From NCBI GenBank assembly GCA_021292165.1, contig CM037879.1:164726886-164790885 (forward strand): 64,000 bases of DNA, in the 5' to 3' direction. Positions 1 to 11,618 of the stretch are shown here, piece by piece; positions within the stretch are counted from its first letter, which is position 1; each line of letters opens with the position of its first letter. The position numbers and the translations under genes were made by a program. The notes below the pieces were generated by a model that did not search any database, was not told the origin of the DNA, and saw only the letters and a list, made by a program, of their open reading frames with translations. The DNA comes from Shinisaurus crocodilurus. Its lineage: Eukaryota > Chordata > Lepidosauria > Squamata > Shinisauridae.

Positions 1-1766
1 AGACATTTTATAGTTAGTTGATTTTGTATATTTAAAAGGTATCGAGTTCCTGATGATTGAATGACTGTGTTCTGTGATGTACTTGAGAAAGTGTGGAATA
101 CCCATGGGTAGGGATAGAATGGGATGGAACATCTGCATGTATGATTATTGCAGCCATGTGAAAATGTCACTCTAAAACTGTTCTGCTTATTAAACCCATG
201 CATCTGTTCTGGGGAAATAAAGATTTGAGTCTTTAAGTCATATCATATAATGAACTTATACACAAGAGTAAAGACTACACTGATCAGTGCAAATAATTAG
301 TTCCAGAAAAGATCCCACTCTGGAGAAGGTTGCACACACAAAAAAACAACCCATGATGACATGTTCTGTACGGGGGAAAGATTTCTGTTTATTCAAACAT
401 GATATTTTGCCTTTTGTTGTGGCGAGGACCTGCCTTTTATTGCGTTATTGAAACATCATCAAAGTCTGGAAACCCTAACAGCACTCCAATGAAAACCCAA
501 TGCTTCAGTTGAGAAATCTAAATTCAAAGCAGCTTCATAGACTTGGCAGCCCACATAATAACAATACAATATGTGCTCAAAGCCTGTTAGAAAGCAAAAT
601 GGAAAAGGCATCAATGCTTCTGGTGATGGAGAGAGATTGGGCCCTGTTCTAATGATGTATTCCGTTTGAGAGAGAGAGAGATATCCAAAGTCAAACTTTG
701 CCACAGACTACAATTTGTTTGATTGTTCACCAGTGTGCTACCCGACTCTCCTCACCGGTCTTTGACACAAAACATCCTCAGAGCATTGCCTCCCTGCCTG
801 TTTTTCATTTTTACTCTAGTGTAAAAATGGGTCCCAATCCAAGTCTTAAAAAGACCCATCATCCATGCTAGGGCTCTGATATAGATTGCCCCCTGCATCT
901 ACTCTGGAGTAAAAAAGAAAGAAAAGAAAGAAAAGAAGACATAGCTGCTTGATACAGATTTAAAGTAATTCTCTTTTGGCCCCATGTCTCAGCAATCTTT
1001 TTCGTAATACATTCGAACAGAACCAGGCTTTCTGTTTTTGAAGGGATCAAGCTCTTCAAGTGTCTTGCCAGGCACTTCACTATGGGTGACGCATGGCCAG
1101 CCTTGCCTGCAGAATGTGATACTATATCCCCCCATTGCTGTGGAGATAGAACACTGGAATGTGTGGGGGACCCAAGGGATGGCTCTGGCCCAGGCAGAAT
1201 GGCTGTTTACCAGTAATGGGCTAGCCTTGGAGTTTTTGGCTCTGGATTATTACAGCCTTGCAAGATTGGCAAACATGAAACCAAAACAAACCAACAAACC
1301 AACAAACAAGAAACCCATGCCAAAAAACTTGCAAACTGTTTCATTCTGCTACTGAGATTAAAGCAAACCCGAGATTGCTGCAGAGCTGCCAGGCAAATCA
1401 TAGCATGGCATGCAGCATTGTAAGGGGAGATATAGTGCAGCTCTTTAGCAAACTCCAAAAACACTGCCTCAGAGTTTCCAGCTCAGTTGAAAAAAAGGAC
1501 CCAGCAGGAGGAGTGATGCATACAGACCAGATGTACAAGAGTGATGAAGATGTGCTGTTCTGTGGACTTCTTTCTGATACAGGCCTTGGCTCTTTAGAAC
1601 ACACCACAGGCACATACCTTCAGTGCAACATCAGGCAGGCAAAAAAGAAATTGTAGCCCAAGTGAGAAATTGAAACCAAGACCGATATTGATTGGGACCC
1701 TTCATCCCCACACTGGATGTTGTGGAATCCAGGGTGCCTTTCAAATTCTGGAGGCAAGGAACAGAG
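1..1766. other. No gene seen
   Basis: Short open frames only, none with recognisable protein character. Holds a short (GA)n near 668-680 and an AAAGA-rich stretch near 913-937. The equivalent in the right copy is 24,755-26,506, which differs by many one-base indels. Confidence 0.6.
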
Positions 1767-1771
1767 AGGTG

Positions 1772-2731
1772 TGTGAAGGACTGAGGCCTACACAGGCCTA
1801 AGCTAGTTTGAAGCCTGTAGGCCCAAACACAGTCCTAAGTTAGTTGAAGCCTGAAGGCCCAGACATTTCTTGATGGGAGGGGGCATTTGTGAGTTTCAGT
1901 TCACCCAATAGAATTTAAGTATCATTTCTCCTGTTCGAGGTCACATGGGTGTAACCTTCCAATCCTGGGAAGGGTTTATAAGGAGGTGGGGTGTAGCCAG
2001 CTAGTCAGAGCTAGACAGTCTAGGAAGGAGAGCACTAGCTAGTTAGACAGACTGGGGAAGGAATCTCTGGAGGCTTACCAGTGACAGTAGCTAAGTTAGA
2101 GAACCTTGTGTTATTTTTTTTTAAAATTATTATTATTATTATTATTATTAATATTAATATTAATTTTATTTATATATTGCCCAACAGCCGAAGCTCCCTG
2201 GGTGGTTCACAACAATCCATAAAAACACATAATACAATATACAATAAAACCATTATACAAAATTTAAAAACCTGAACTTAAAAGCAAACAAACATATAAA
2301 TAAAACAGGAAATGCAGTGAGACCAAATCCACCCCGCCATACACTAAGAGTTAAAGGCCTCAATATAGAGGGCAGTCTTAACCTGGCGCCGAAAAGATTG
2401 TAAAGGCGCCAGGCGGGCCTCAGGAGGGAGCTTGTTCCAGAGGTTATCCTTTTGTTTCCCTTATACTGGCTTTTTGAATTATTACCGCTCTATTTGTGTA
2501 ATTTCCCTAAATCAGTCTGAATCTACATTACCCATAGTTCTAAGTAAACTGTTCTTGTTTACCACAAGTGTTGGAGTGTCTTTTTCACCACGCCTAAGGC
2601 CTAATCCCACGGTACTGGGGTCAGGAGGTAAACAGGCAGAGGAGTGGTCTCCTGGTACAGGAGGGGCTGTTAAAGAGGCAGAGATCTTTAAGGAGCTGAT
2701 CAAGGTGTCCTGGCACAGTGGAACCTTGACA
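1772..2731 (+). mobile_element. Solo LTR (family A), interrupted by an L2 tail
   Basis: Starts TGTGAAGGACTGAGGCC and ends GGAACCTTGACA, so it has TG...CA ends. It is flanked by a perfect 5-bp target duplication AGGTG (1,767-1,771 and 2,732-2,736), as expected for LTR-element integration. The U3-like part contains a tandem motif built on GTTGAAGCCTGAAGGCCC. A TATA-like TTTATAA lies at 1,975-1,981. No internal retroviral sequence lies next to it, so it is a solo LTR. An L2 fragment (2,115-2,442) splits it. The same family occurs at 14,257-14,882 (minus) and 57,674-58,289 (plus). Parent element (gypsy-like or ERV) not determined. Confidence 0.88.
2115..2442 (-). mobile_element. L2-type LINE 3' fragment inserted in the solo LTR
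   Basis: Read on the minus strand it gives the L2 3' end: a short piece of the terminal coding region, an AT-rich 3' region, then the GTGAACCACCCAGGGAGCTTCGG motif region and a TTAATA/AAT-rich tail (2,120-2,165). It is 5'-truncated to ~330 bp. GTTAT occurs on both sides (2,110-2,114 and 2,443-2,447) and may be the target duplication. The same terminal motif occurs at the 3' end of the longer L2 copy near 10,220. Confidence 0.75.
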
Positions 2732-2736
2732 AGGTG

Positions 2737-4450
2737 TATGGAGGATGGTTTTAATCTTTAAATTCTCCCCCCCCCCCGCAGAATTGCTCATGGATTTTTT
2801 TTAAAGTCAGGATAATATTTTGGCTCCTATCTGACTGCAGAGGAGATGTGTTCTCCACTTGGCCCCTTGCCTATTCACCCTCATGAAACCAAACACATAT
2901 ATTGGGATGGAAACATAACAGGCCCTGATGCCAAGGAATAAGGTCATATGTACTGCAGCCTATATGGAGTGAAGATTTATGGCAACATGTAGAAAAATGT
3001 GGAACAAAGAGAACTGGAGAAAGCGAACTCCCCATAAATGCACCATGTTTTGGAGAACACCAGAAATACTTAGGCTGGAGAAAAGGCTTTGCAAATACCT
3101 CAAGTTCACAAAGCTACTTGTCGAAAAAACTGTTGGAGGAAGAGATAATTTATTGGTGTGGATGCAGTTATGTTCAAAGTATGTGTTTGTCTTGGAACAG
3201 GCTAGTTTAGGAATTCAGCCAGGTCTAGATCAGGATAACTCTGATTGGCTTTTCCCGAGGCCCAGGACATTTTGCTGCCTGAGGTGAAGAATAAAATGGT
3301 GCCCCGCATACAGAAGTCACCAAGAGTGATAGTGGAATCTTACTTCAACAGTGGCGAACGGGCACTGTCCCCCAGTGAACCTGAGGACAACAGGCTAGCT
3401 TAGGGGGTGCAGGGAAGGCTGTGTAGAACCCACAGTTCTGTCCTCTAACCCCTCTCTGATGACCCCCACCGCATCTGCTGCCTGAGGTAGCTGCCTGCCT
3501 CACTCTGCCTAATGGAAGGGCTGGGCCTGCTCTTCCCTATTGAGTTAGCTGCATAGAAGGGCTGGTTTGCCCCACCTTTGCTGGGATGAACAGGAGGCAT
3601 GGGTTGGCCAGTGGTGCCTTGTGACACTGGCTAGCCAATGAGCAGCGGAGGGGCAGCCTGGCTTAAAATGCAGCTGCCTCCCCTTAGCAGCAGCATTCAG
3701 CAAGTGCCAGCCCTGCCCACCCTCCCAGGACTTGGAAGTGTGGGGTTAGCCACCATTAGGAGCTGAATAGGAATTTTGGGCATGTTGCCTAGATTTCATG
3801 GCTCCTACCCTGAAAGGCAGCCAAGAATACTTTAAAATAAATAAAATTGGCTGGAGGTGATGCCTACTTTTCACCTTCTCCACATTGCAGGCATTTCTCA
3901 GGAAGAGGCTCCATAATTCAGTTTGATTTATAATGCTCAATTGGTCAGTCACATCAAATAATGTGGGCAGATCTGCCAGGTCCATTTCTGTGGATTTCCT
4001 CCATTTCTCACTACTAAGTCCATTCCATTCCATGACAGTTCAATGTGGATTTTTTTTTTTTTTTTTTTAAAGAAATACATCAGTATGGAGTTTTGGAACA
4101 TATTTTTAAGAATTGTGCATTTTTGTGCACCTTTCTTAAATTGTAGGTATGTTTTGTATGCATCCACCCATTTCACTAAAATATGCCTTTTTCGTTGCAT
4201 TTTTCAAATGTGTGCATTCATCAGGTACTTCCCCCCCCACACACCCCGTTTTGCAGATTGCATCACAAGTCCAGAAATCTATGGCTTTCCGAATGTCTAT
4301 TTCTGGGTGATATGGTTGGATATTCCAGTTTAAAAAATCCGTTGAAGCAGATTTCTCACACATAGCCAGTTAGATCTAGCAGGACCTGTGCAAGTTGGGA
4401 GGGATTGAACTTTAGGCTATTCTGGCAAACATCCATGAAATTAAACCAGA
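2737..4450. other. No gene seen
   Basis: No convincing coding sequence. Contains a C run (~2,767), a T run (~4,047-4,068) and, at about 4,075-4,330, an AT-rich stretch of the same style as the TGCATTTTTGTATGCATT repeats at 48,050, 61,280 and 63,735. Right-copy equivalent: 27,467-29,182. Confidence 0.55.
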
Positions 4451-4587
4451 CTTCTCCAACATAGTGCCTCCCAGATATGCTGGGCAACAACTCCCATCAT
4501 CCCCAGCATTCTTGACCATTGGCCATGGTGGCTGGGAATAATGGATTTGTCGTTCAACACATCTGGAAGGCACCATGTTGGGGAAGA
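4451..4587. mobile_element. Degenerate foldback MITE (family C)
   Basis: Imperfect terminal inverted repeats: the left end has TTCTCCAACATAGTGCCTCC and the right end GGCACCATGTTGGGGAAG. The central part pairs CAACTCCCATCATCCCCAGC with a GGTGGCTGGGAAT stretch. Related to the elements at 15,718, 59,689 and 61,981. Right-copy equivalent: 29,183-29,320. Confidence 0.55.
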
Positions 4588-5350
4588 CGAATATGCTGAA
4601 TATACACATGGATATTGAAACGTGTTGAAATGGCTGATACACTGCAAACCGTGTGCTCCCCACATTCCATCTTAGTTTTCGATAGACTCAACTGTGGGGA
4701 AAGAAACCATTTGAGCAACATCCCCCCCCGCCAAACTTGGATCTTGTGGCTAGGGTAATTGTAGATTTTAAAAGCCTCACTTTGTAAATTGCTAGCCCCC
4801 TTTCTCTAAAAAAACCCACACAACAAAAACTTTAGGTTTCCTTCTAAAGCAACCCGGGGTTCAGCTATCGAAAATCCAGCCTGAAACTGAGAAATACAGC
4901 TCAATTGTTCTCACACCAACTCTGGCATTTCCTTTAGTCTTTTCACCCCTCTTAACACTTCATTTCTAAACAGATGCACTTAGACAGTTGTTTTTCATTA
5001 GTGCAAAACAAGAGAGAGGGGTACATTAGTGCAAAACAAGAGAGAGGGGTACATTCGTTTAGGGATTTGTCCAGATTCCATGATTGTTTCTTCTGCTATG
5101 GATCTGAAGGGCTTCTCAATTTTCATTACCTACCTCTGTTTCATTGTCCCACTGTGCATCCCTCTGATCGCACTGAGGAAGCGGAAGCTTGTAGCTCAGC
5201 ACTAGGGTCTGTGCCTCCATGCAAGATGGCAAGATGTGAAGATGTGATCCTTGGTATCTCCGGTTAACAGGATCTCAGGTAGCAGAGCTATGGAATCCCC
5301 ATCGGCCCGAGATCTTGAGAGTGGCTGATAGTCAAAGTAGGACAATACTG
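4588..5350. other. No gene seen; contains a 28-bp perfect tandem duplication
   Basis: No coding signal. A 28-bp unit beginning CATTAGTGCAAAACAAGAGA is repeated exactly in tandem at 4,996-5,023 and 5,024-5,051. The same doublet exists in the right copy near 29,733-29,788, whose equivalent interval is 29,321-30,086. Confidence 0.6.
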
Positions 5351-5366
5351 GACTAGAGCAGGGTGA

Positions 5367-8300
5367 ATGAATGAATGAATGTTTATTACGGTCATTGACC
5401 AGAACCAGCAAAAACAACATTATAACAGAAAAACAATCCATGCTACAAACATAACTGCTGTACACCAACATACATCTGAAGTGTATAGGGTTCATAATTT
5501 TACATCAGTCAGAGGCTAAGAAGGTGTGGCAAGTTATAGCATATGCACAAAATTTAGCCACTTTATAGTGATCTGTGGAACCTTATCAGAGAGTAGCAAG
5601 GAAATGTAAAATTTTTCAGTTCTGCCCGGGCAGTTATATAAAATAGGTAAATAAGATCTTTACGAAGATTCCCGGTAGAAGGGGCAGTATAAAAGTACAT
5701 GACCCACAGTTTCAACTTCCCCATTCTTACAGGGACAGAGACGATCATGAAATGGTATTCCCTGATATCTCCCCTCCAAGAGCATAGAGGCAAGACATCA
5801 AATGTGGCTAATGTAAAAGCCTTCATATACTTCGGTAAAGTCAACTCAACAAATAAGCTTGGGGCTCAAAGATCTTATTCCTAAAGGGCTAAATTTACAC
5901 AGTAAGCTTATATGTTCTTGCAATACAATGTCCCAGATTCTCTGCTTAACGGCTATCTTAGCGTTAGAGTAAACCCAGCGCTAATAAAGCATTGGGAGAA
6001 AATCCCAGACGTGATAGTTGGTTACACAAATGCTTTTTCCATTTCGATGGAAAGGATCCAACAATATCAGTGGAGCTAGCCCGACTGCTAAGAATATAAG
6101 TTTTAACCAGTAATTTATCATATACAAATTAGTGCGGGCAGCAATGGGAACTAAACCAGCCTCTAGCCGTAGAGCTGCATTAGGAACACAGTGAGGTACA
6201 GAAAATATAACTCTTAGAAATTTGGTCTGAATAATTTCTAAGGGACGGAGATTATGATAAGCACACATTGGGACCCATATAACATTTGGGCAATAATTTT
6301 GGCCACAAACACCTGGATCGCAGAGGGGATATATTGCCCACCTTTAGTAAAGAAAAATCTTATCAGTGCTGCAGCACTCCTCCGCACATTTGCTGCAGCA
6401 TAATTTATATGGGTGAGCCAAGATCCAGATGCATGGAACATAATTCCCAGGTATTTGTAGCTAGCAACCTGTTCAATGAGATTTCCATTAATTGTCCATT
6501 TGTGCTTAATTTTCCTCCTGCTAAAGACCACCACTTTGGTCTTGGTGTAATTAATTGTTAACATCTCCTCGGTGCAATATAATTGCAATGCCCTCATTAG
6601 TCGTCTTAATCCAATACTAGTTAGGGATAACAACACAGCATCATCAGCATATAGAAGTATTGACAGAGGACGAGTGTTCAACTTAGGGGGGTGAAAGTCG
6701 GGTTTGATAATTTCTTCACTATTGAATTAATATAAAATTAAACAAAGTGGAGCTAGAATACATCCCTGTTTCACTCCATTAAATGTGGACACTGGTCTTG
6801 ATAAACCCCTAGCAGCTGGTTGCAATTCACCGTAGCCTCGTATTTTCATGCAGACATCGCATAAGCAGTAATATCTTCTATCAATATTAGTGTTCTCAAA
6901 TTTAGCCCATAATTTATCTCTGGGAATAAGATCAAAGGCTGACTTAAAGTTGATAAGAACAGAAAGAGGGCACCAGCTTTGGGAGTGGCATATTTATCGA
7001 CTAGATGTTGCAGAATAAATCCTTGATCCATTGTTGATCTTCCTGTTCTAAATCCAGCCTGTTCTTCTTCAAGTATATTCTCTACACATAACAGTCCAAT
7101 AGTTTATCGAGCAGATAGTTTGCTAATTATACTCAGCAAACTAATTGGATGGTAATTGGCTGGGTCAGATCTATTCCCTTTCTTATGTACTGGGATAATA
7201 ATAGCTACACCCCAGTCATCTGGGATACATGCTGTATGGTCTATCCATGTAAATAGGGATGCTAATACAGGGGCCCACCAGTCAAGGTTGGCCTTTAGTA
7301 AATCAGCAGGAATATTATCAGGCCCTGGAGCCTTGCCTGGTTTTAACTGTTGTATCAGTTTGGTAATTTCTTGGATAGATACAGGTGCCCACTCCTCCAT
7401 ACATTCTACACTTCCCTGCGGTCCCTGGGGACTTTCACAGTTCATTGCATAAATACTCTTGAAATATGACTCCCATATAGTAGGAGAAATATAGGAGTCA
7501 AGTTTGGCTGAGTAGCCATGCAGGCCGCCAGCAATTAACCTCCAGAAAGCGGCTGAATCATTCGATTTGGATGCAGTATTAAACTCTGCCAAAGATCTTT
7601 CTGTGCCTGGTGCTTTTTCCTCCTGATTAAGGCTTTGTATTTCCTTTTCAAACCCAAACCATTCATCAGGGATCTTTGCCATATTCTGTTCCCTATATCG
7701 TCTGTATATGGCCACTAGATTCTTTTTCGCCTCATTACATTCCCCATCGAACCATGATTTAGAATTATAAGCAATAGATGGCTTACTTCTTGGGTTTTTA
7801 TGTATTAAAAAATTCTGTAGGGAATGAATTAAACTTCCCATAATTCTCTAGTATGGATTCGATGGAGTCAGCTGTTCTAATGGAGGAATAAATATAGGTA
7901 CAACTCTGTGTGAAGTAATTGTCTCAGGGAGTCTTCATGCTTACTGGACCACTTAATACGAGAGGCTCTAAGATCAACATCAATTAATTATGTTGATTCT
8001 ATATCTGCATACATTTTTAATCTCTGAGGTCCAGAATAAAGCCAAAGGCAAATGATCACTCTCTGGACGACAATCAACCTTAAAGTCGGACACCAGATTT
8101 AACAAATTATAAGAAATCATAGCATAGTCAATTGTAGATGCTCCAGAGTTAGATAAAATGTAAATCCCCAGGTCTATCACCTTTCATACTCCCATTAACA
8201 AGGGTCAAATCTAGGTTATTGATCATATCAAAAGCAAAATCTGCATAATTGTAACCTTGATCCTTAGAGTGCCTGTTGGGAAGCTGGTGACCAGGTTCGA

Positions 8301-8424
8301 GGGGTGTCGTATGAAAACGCGAGAAAAGAACTTCATCATTTTCACCTATCCTAGCATTAAAGTCACCTGCGACAATAATAGAAGCTTCAGGGTAGAGTAG
8401 CATCAAACTTATTAATATATAATA
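5367..8424 (-). mobile_element. 5'-truncated APE-type LINE, left copy (frame-broken)
   Basis: Same insertion as 30,104-33,183. Minus-strand frames give pieces of the same protein: an endonuclease piece with VAGDFNARIG (8,149-8,538), a linker/RT start (7,104-7,841), the YADD region (6,238-6,681) and C-terminal pieces. They are split by many one-base indels that the right copy lacks. The 3' end carries an ATTC-type tail (GAATGAATGAAT on the plus strand at ~5,366-5,381). The left target duplication (5,351-5,366) has lost one G compared with 8,425-8,441, which suggests sequence error in this copy. Confidence 0.85.
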
Positions 8425-8432
8425 GACTAGAG

Positions 8433-8721
8433 CAGGGGTGAAGAACTTCAGGCCTGGGGGCCCAATTTGGCTCTCGGGTGTGTGTGTCCCAATACAGCCT
8501 CCAGGGTTCCTCAGATGGCTCACCCCCTTTCCCCCCAATCAACCAATCATTTGGTGGTTTCCCTGGCTTTTCTGCAGTTCTTTCCCCCATTCTAAAAGGT
8601 TGAAATGCCTCAAAATATGCTGGTATTTTTGGCCCTGCCACCACTGGAATGCACCCCCCCCCAAGAGCTTATATGAAATGGAATCCAGCCCTTGGGCCAA
8701 AAGAAGTTCAACACCCCCCTG
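8433..8721 (+). mobile_element. hAT-type MITE (family B) cut by the LINE at its left edge
   Basis: Starts CAGGGGTGAAGAACTTCAGG and ends with a related inverted end ...TTCAACACCCCCCTG. Flanks GACTAGAG (8,425-8,432) and GGCTAGAG (8,722-8,729) match at 7 of 8 positions, as expected for an old hAT target duplication. The interior contains CCAATCATTTGGTGGTTTCC and AAAATATGCTGGTATTTT, shared with 11,286-11,610. Confidence 0.8.
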
Positions 8722-8867
8722 GGCTAGAGGGTCAGTTAAGACAGCTTCTTGTGTTCAATGGGAGGCCAAAGTCACAGAGTTCTCAGATGTGTCAGACAAT
8801 GGGGTGACCTCACTGATGATGATGACTAATATTATCGGGTATAAGAGGGGGTGATGTTATAGTGAAG

Positions 8868-8940
8868 CTACGCTGGCTGGGGCGATGCTGGGAGTTGTAG
8901 GCCAAAACATCTGGGGGCCCAAGGTTGGAGAACACTGGTC
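8868..8940. mobile_element. Right half of a family C MITE
   Basis: Contains GGGAGTTGTAGGCCAAAACA and the terminal AAGGTTGGAGAACACTG seen at the end of the 61,981-62,049 element. The left arm is missing. Right-copy equivalent lies at about 33,636-33,702. Confidence 0.5.
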
Positions 8941-9119
8941 TAGTAAGTCTAAAATTGGTCTATTTATGACCTCTCCAACAAGGCATGCACTTAGTGTACA
9001 CACACATTTAAGTTACTGGGACCACTGAGCCAGTAAGCTTGATTTTGATTTCTATATCCCCAAAATTACGGGGAAATAAGTGAACATTGGGGGGACACAC
9101 ACCTTAATTTAAATATCAT

Positions 9120-10284
9120 ATATTTTCAGATGTGTTGTTTCTGATGTGACAGGAACATGTATTTAATATCTACATGAAACCGCTGAGTGGGGTCATCCGG
9201 AGTTTTGGAGTGCGTTGCCAACAATACGCTGATGACACGCAGCTCTATTCTCCTTTTCATCTTCAGCAGGTGAGGCTGTGGATGTGCTGAACCAGTGCCT
9301 GGCTGCGACAATGGACTGGATGAGGGCTAACAAACTGAGGCTCAATCCAGACAAGACTGAGATGCTATTAGTGGGTGGTTCCTTTGACCGGATGGAGGGT
9401 GTTCAACCTGTTCTGGATGGGGTTGCACTCCCCTTGAAGGAGAAGGTTCGTAGCTTGGGGGTGCTCCTGGAGCCATCTTTGTCCCTTGAGGCTCAAGTGG
9501 CCTCAGTGGCAAGGAGTGCTTTTACCAGCTTCGGCTGGTGGCCCAGCTACGCCCCTATCTGGAAAGGGATAGCCCTGGTCTCAGTAATCTACGCTCTGGT
9601 GATCTACTAAACTAGACTACTGCAATGCACTCTACGTGGGCTGCCTTTGAAGATTGTTCGGAAGCTGCAGCTAGTGCAAAATGCGGCAGCCAGGCTATTG
9701 CAGGGACCGGAAGGTCCGAGCATATACACCAGTTCTGGCCCGCTTGCACTGGCTGCCAATATGCTGCCGAGCTGAATCAGCTGCTGGTTTTGAACTATAA
9801 GCCCCTACACGGCTTAGAACCACAATACCTGACGGAACGTCTCTCCCAACCGTTATCTACCCGGACACTACGCTAACATCTGGGCCCTCCTCCGACTGCC
9901 ACCTCCAAGAGAGGCTCGGTGGTGGCAACCGAGGAGGAGGGCCTTCTCGGTGGTAGCCCCCCAGTTATGGAATCAGCTCCCCACTGAGACCCGCCTGGCG
10001 CCAACCTTACTATCTTTTCGGCGCCAGGTTAAGACTTCCCTCTATGCCAAGGCATTTAGTTAGGAGCTTGGAAGTTGGAATAGCACGGGGGGATTGTCAC
10101 CTGTAGGCTCAGTTTTATTGGCTTTTGTATTGTTATTTTAAACTGTGTTTTTAAATTTGGTTTTTAATTTTTTAAACTGTTTTGTATGTTTTAATGCTGT
10201 TTTTATGTATAGAGTGTTGTGAACCGCCCAGAAAGCTTCGGCTATGGGGCGGTATATAAATGAAATGAAATAAATGAAATGAAA
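9120..10284 (+). mobile_element. L2-type LINE, 5'-truncated, left copy
   Basis: Begins inside the RT domain (MKPLSGVIRSFG, then CQQYADDTQLY), runs through NKLRLNPDKTEMLL and the C-terminal region, then a 3' UTR ending GTGAACCGCCCAGAAAGCTT and a TGAAA-type tandem tail (10,258-10,284). L2-clade LINEs end in such short repeats rather than poly(A). One-base indels break the frame after ~9,525. Right-copy equivalent: 33,885-35,058. Confidence 0.85.
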
Positions 10285-10387
10285 CCAGTTTAACTGCCAG
10301 CAAGACAGTTGTCACTTTAATTGAGGCTTCTCTAGACTTGCTGGATAGATGGGGAAAAAATCTTTGTCATGTTGCTTTTTGGTGGTT

Positions 10388-10422
10388 TTCCTTTCTTTTC
10401 CTTTCCTTTCCTTTCCTTTCCT
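10388..10422 (+). repeat. (CTTTC)n simple repeat, length-variable between copies
   Basis: A pentanucleotide CCTTT run. The equivalent in the right copy (about 35,163-35,191) is shorter by two units. Such a difference is typical of two alleles or two molecules. Confidence 0.8.
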
Positions 10423-10626
10423 GGTGTCAGTGTCAACAGGCAGGTGCGGTGCCTTTGGGGCTAAAGAAGGCTGCCTTCCCTTTGAAATGGCTGACTTTCT
10501 AATTGCATGGGGACTAGATAATATACAATCACCACTGAACAGGGCTGGTGTTTTCATTTTTTAAAACAAACAAACAAACAAACACCTGTTATTTATTTAT
10601 TTGTTTCTTTGTTTATTATATTTATA

Positions 10627-10881
10627 TACACTAATACCTTGGATTGCAAGTAACTTGGTTTGAGAGCGTTTTGCAAGACAAGCAAATTTTTAAATATTTA
10701 TTTAATTTTTAAAAACTTGATATACAAGCGACGCCTTGCAATACAAGTACTGTAGTACGGCTTAAATTAAAAATCTCTGTACAAATTTTTTTTGGGAGGA
10801 TTTCATTTTGATATAAGAGTGTTTTGGATTACAAGCACGTTTCCAGAACTAATTATGCTCTCAATCCAAGGCATGACTGTA
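10627..10881. mobile_element. Tc1/mariner-type MITE, left copy
   Basis: About 255 bp with TA at both ends and inverted ends: ACTAATACCTTGGATT on the left and the inverse of AATCCAAGGCATGACTG on the right. No coding capacity. Same family at 35,399-35,653 (equivalent copy) and 39,024-39,276 (independent insertion into a LINE). Confidence 0.85.
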
Positions 10882-11254
10882 CTGCCTTTTTTCTTGCAAG
10901 GAACTCAAGGCGGCTTACATAGATTTCATAGATCATAGAGTTGGAAGGGGCCTACAAGGCCATCGAGTCCAACCCCCTGCTTAATGCAGGAAACTAGAGG
11001 AGGGGTCTCCCATCCAAGTAATAACCAGGCCTAACTCTGCTTAGCTTTCCACACTCAGACAAGCTGAGCCAGCGTAAGCCACAGGCCTGTATATAATCCT
11101 CATCCTCTCCATTTTATCATCACAACAACCCTGTGAGGTAGGTTAGGCTGAGAGTCCATGACTGACCCAAAGTCACCCAGTGAGCTTCATGGCTGAGGGA
11201 CTAGAACCCTGATCTCCCAAGTCCTAGTCCAACACTCTGATCACTACGCCACAG
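10882..11254 (-). mobile_element. MIR/CORE-like SINE, split by a 5S-derived SINE
   Basis: Read on the minus strand: a tRNA-like head (CTGTGGCGTAGTGATCAGAG, with GGTTCTAGTCCCTCAG as a B-box-like element), a core with CTGGGTGACTTTGGGTCAG and TCACAGGGTTGTTGTGATGA as in MIR, then an L2-like tail AAGCCGCCTTGAGTTCCTTG. The 5S-SINE at 10,921-11,090 interrupts it in the tail. Right-copy equivalent: 35,654-36,026. Confidence 0.82.
10921..11090 (-). mobile_element. 5S-rRNA-derived SINE with CR1-like tail
   Basis: On the minus strand the head reads GGAAAGCTAAGCAGAGTTAG and then TTACTTGGATGGGAGACC, which are the A-box and C-box regions of the internal promoter of vertebrate 5S rRNA genes. The tail reads GGGGGTTGGACTCGATGGCC, then TTGTAGGCCCCTTCCAACTC and a TATGATCTATGAAATC end, which is CR1-like. 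This is the SINE3 architecture. Other copies: 21,053-21,226, 57,221-57,396, 58,335-58,510. Confidence 0.88.
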
Positions 11255-11285
11255 TTGTTGTCTGGGAAGCACCCAGTGCTTAAGT

Positions 11286-11610
11286 CAAGTGTGTTGAACC
11301 ACAGGCCCATGGGCCCAGTCCTGCCCTCTGGGGTCCCAGATGACCCCATTCCCCTTGTCCCACCCCGCTCCCCTCAACCGCCAATCATTTGGTGGTTTCC
11401 CTGTTTTCGTGCAGTTCTCTCCCACTCTAAAAGATTGAGATGACTCTCTTAAGGCTTAGTTACCGGCAGTTAGAGTTTTAAGCTAAAATATGCTGGTATT
11501 TTGGCCTCGCCCCCTTTCCTTTCAGCCCCGCCCACCACTGGAATGTGGCCCCCAAGAGCTGCTCTGAAATGGAATTTGGCCCTTGTGCTGAAAGAGGTTT
11601 GACACCCTTG
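11286..11610 (+). mobile_element. hAT-type MITE (family B), intact ends
   Basis: Starts CAAGTGTGTTGAACC and ends GGTTTGACACCCTTG (inverted ends), flanked by a perfect 8-bp target duplication GCTTAAGT (11,278-11,285 and 11,611-11,618). The interior matches 8,433-8,721 and adds a segment with TTACCGGCAGTTAGAGTTTT that is missing there. No transposase. Right-copy equivalent: 36,058-36,382. Confidence 0.9.
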
Positions 11611-11618
11611 GCTTAAGT

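Noticed and set aside
2979..3287. 102-codon frame identical in both copies of the duplication
   Set aside because: Identity only reflects the duplication; the peptide has no recognisable domain and the region shows no other coding sign.
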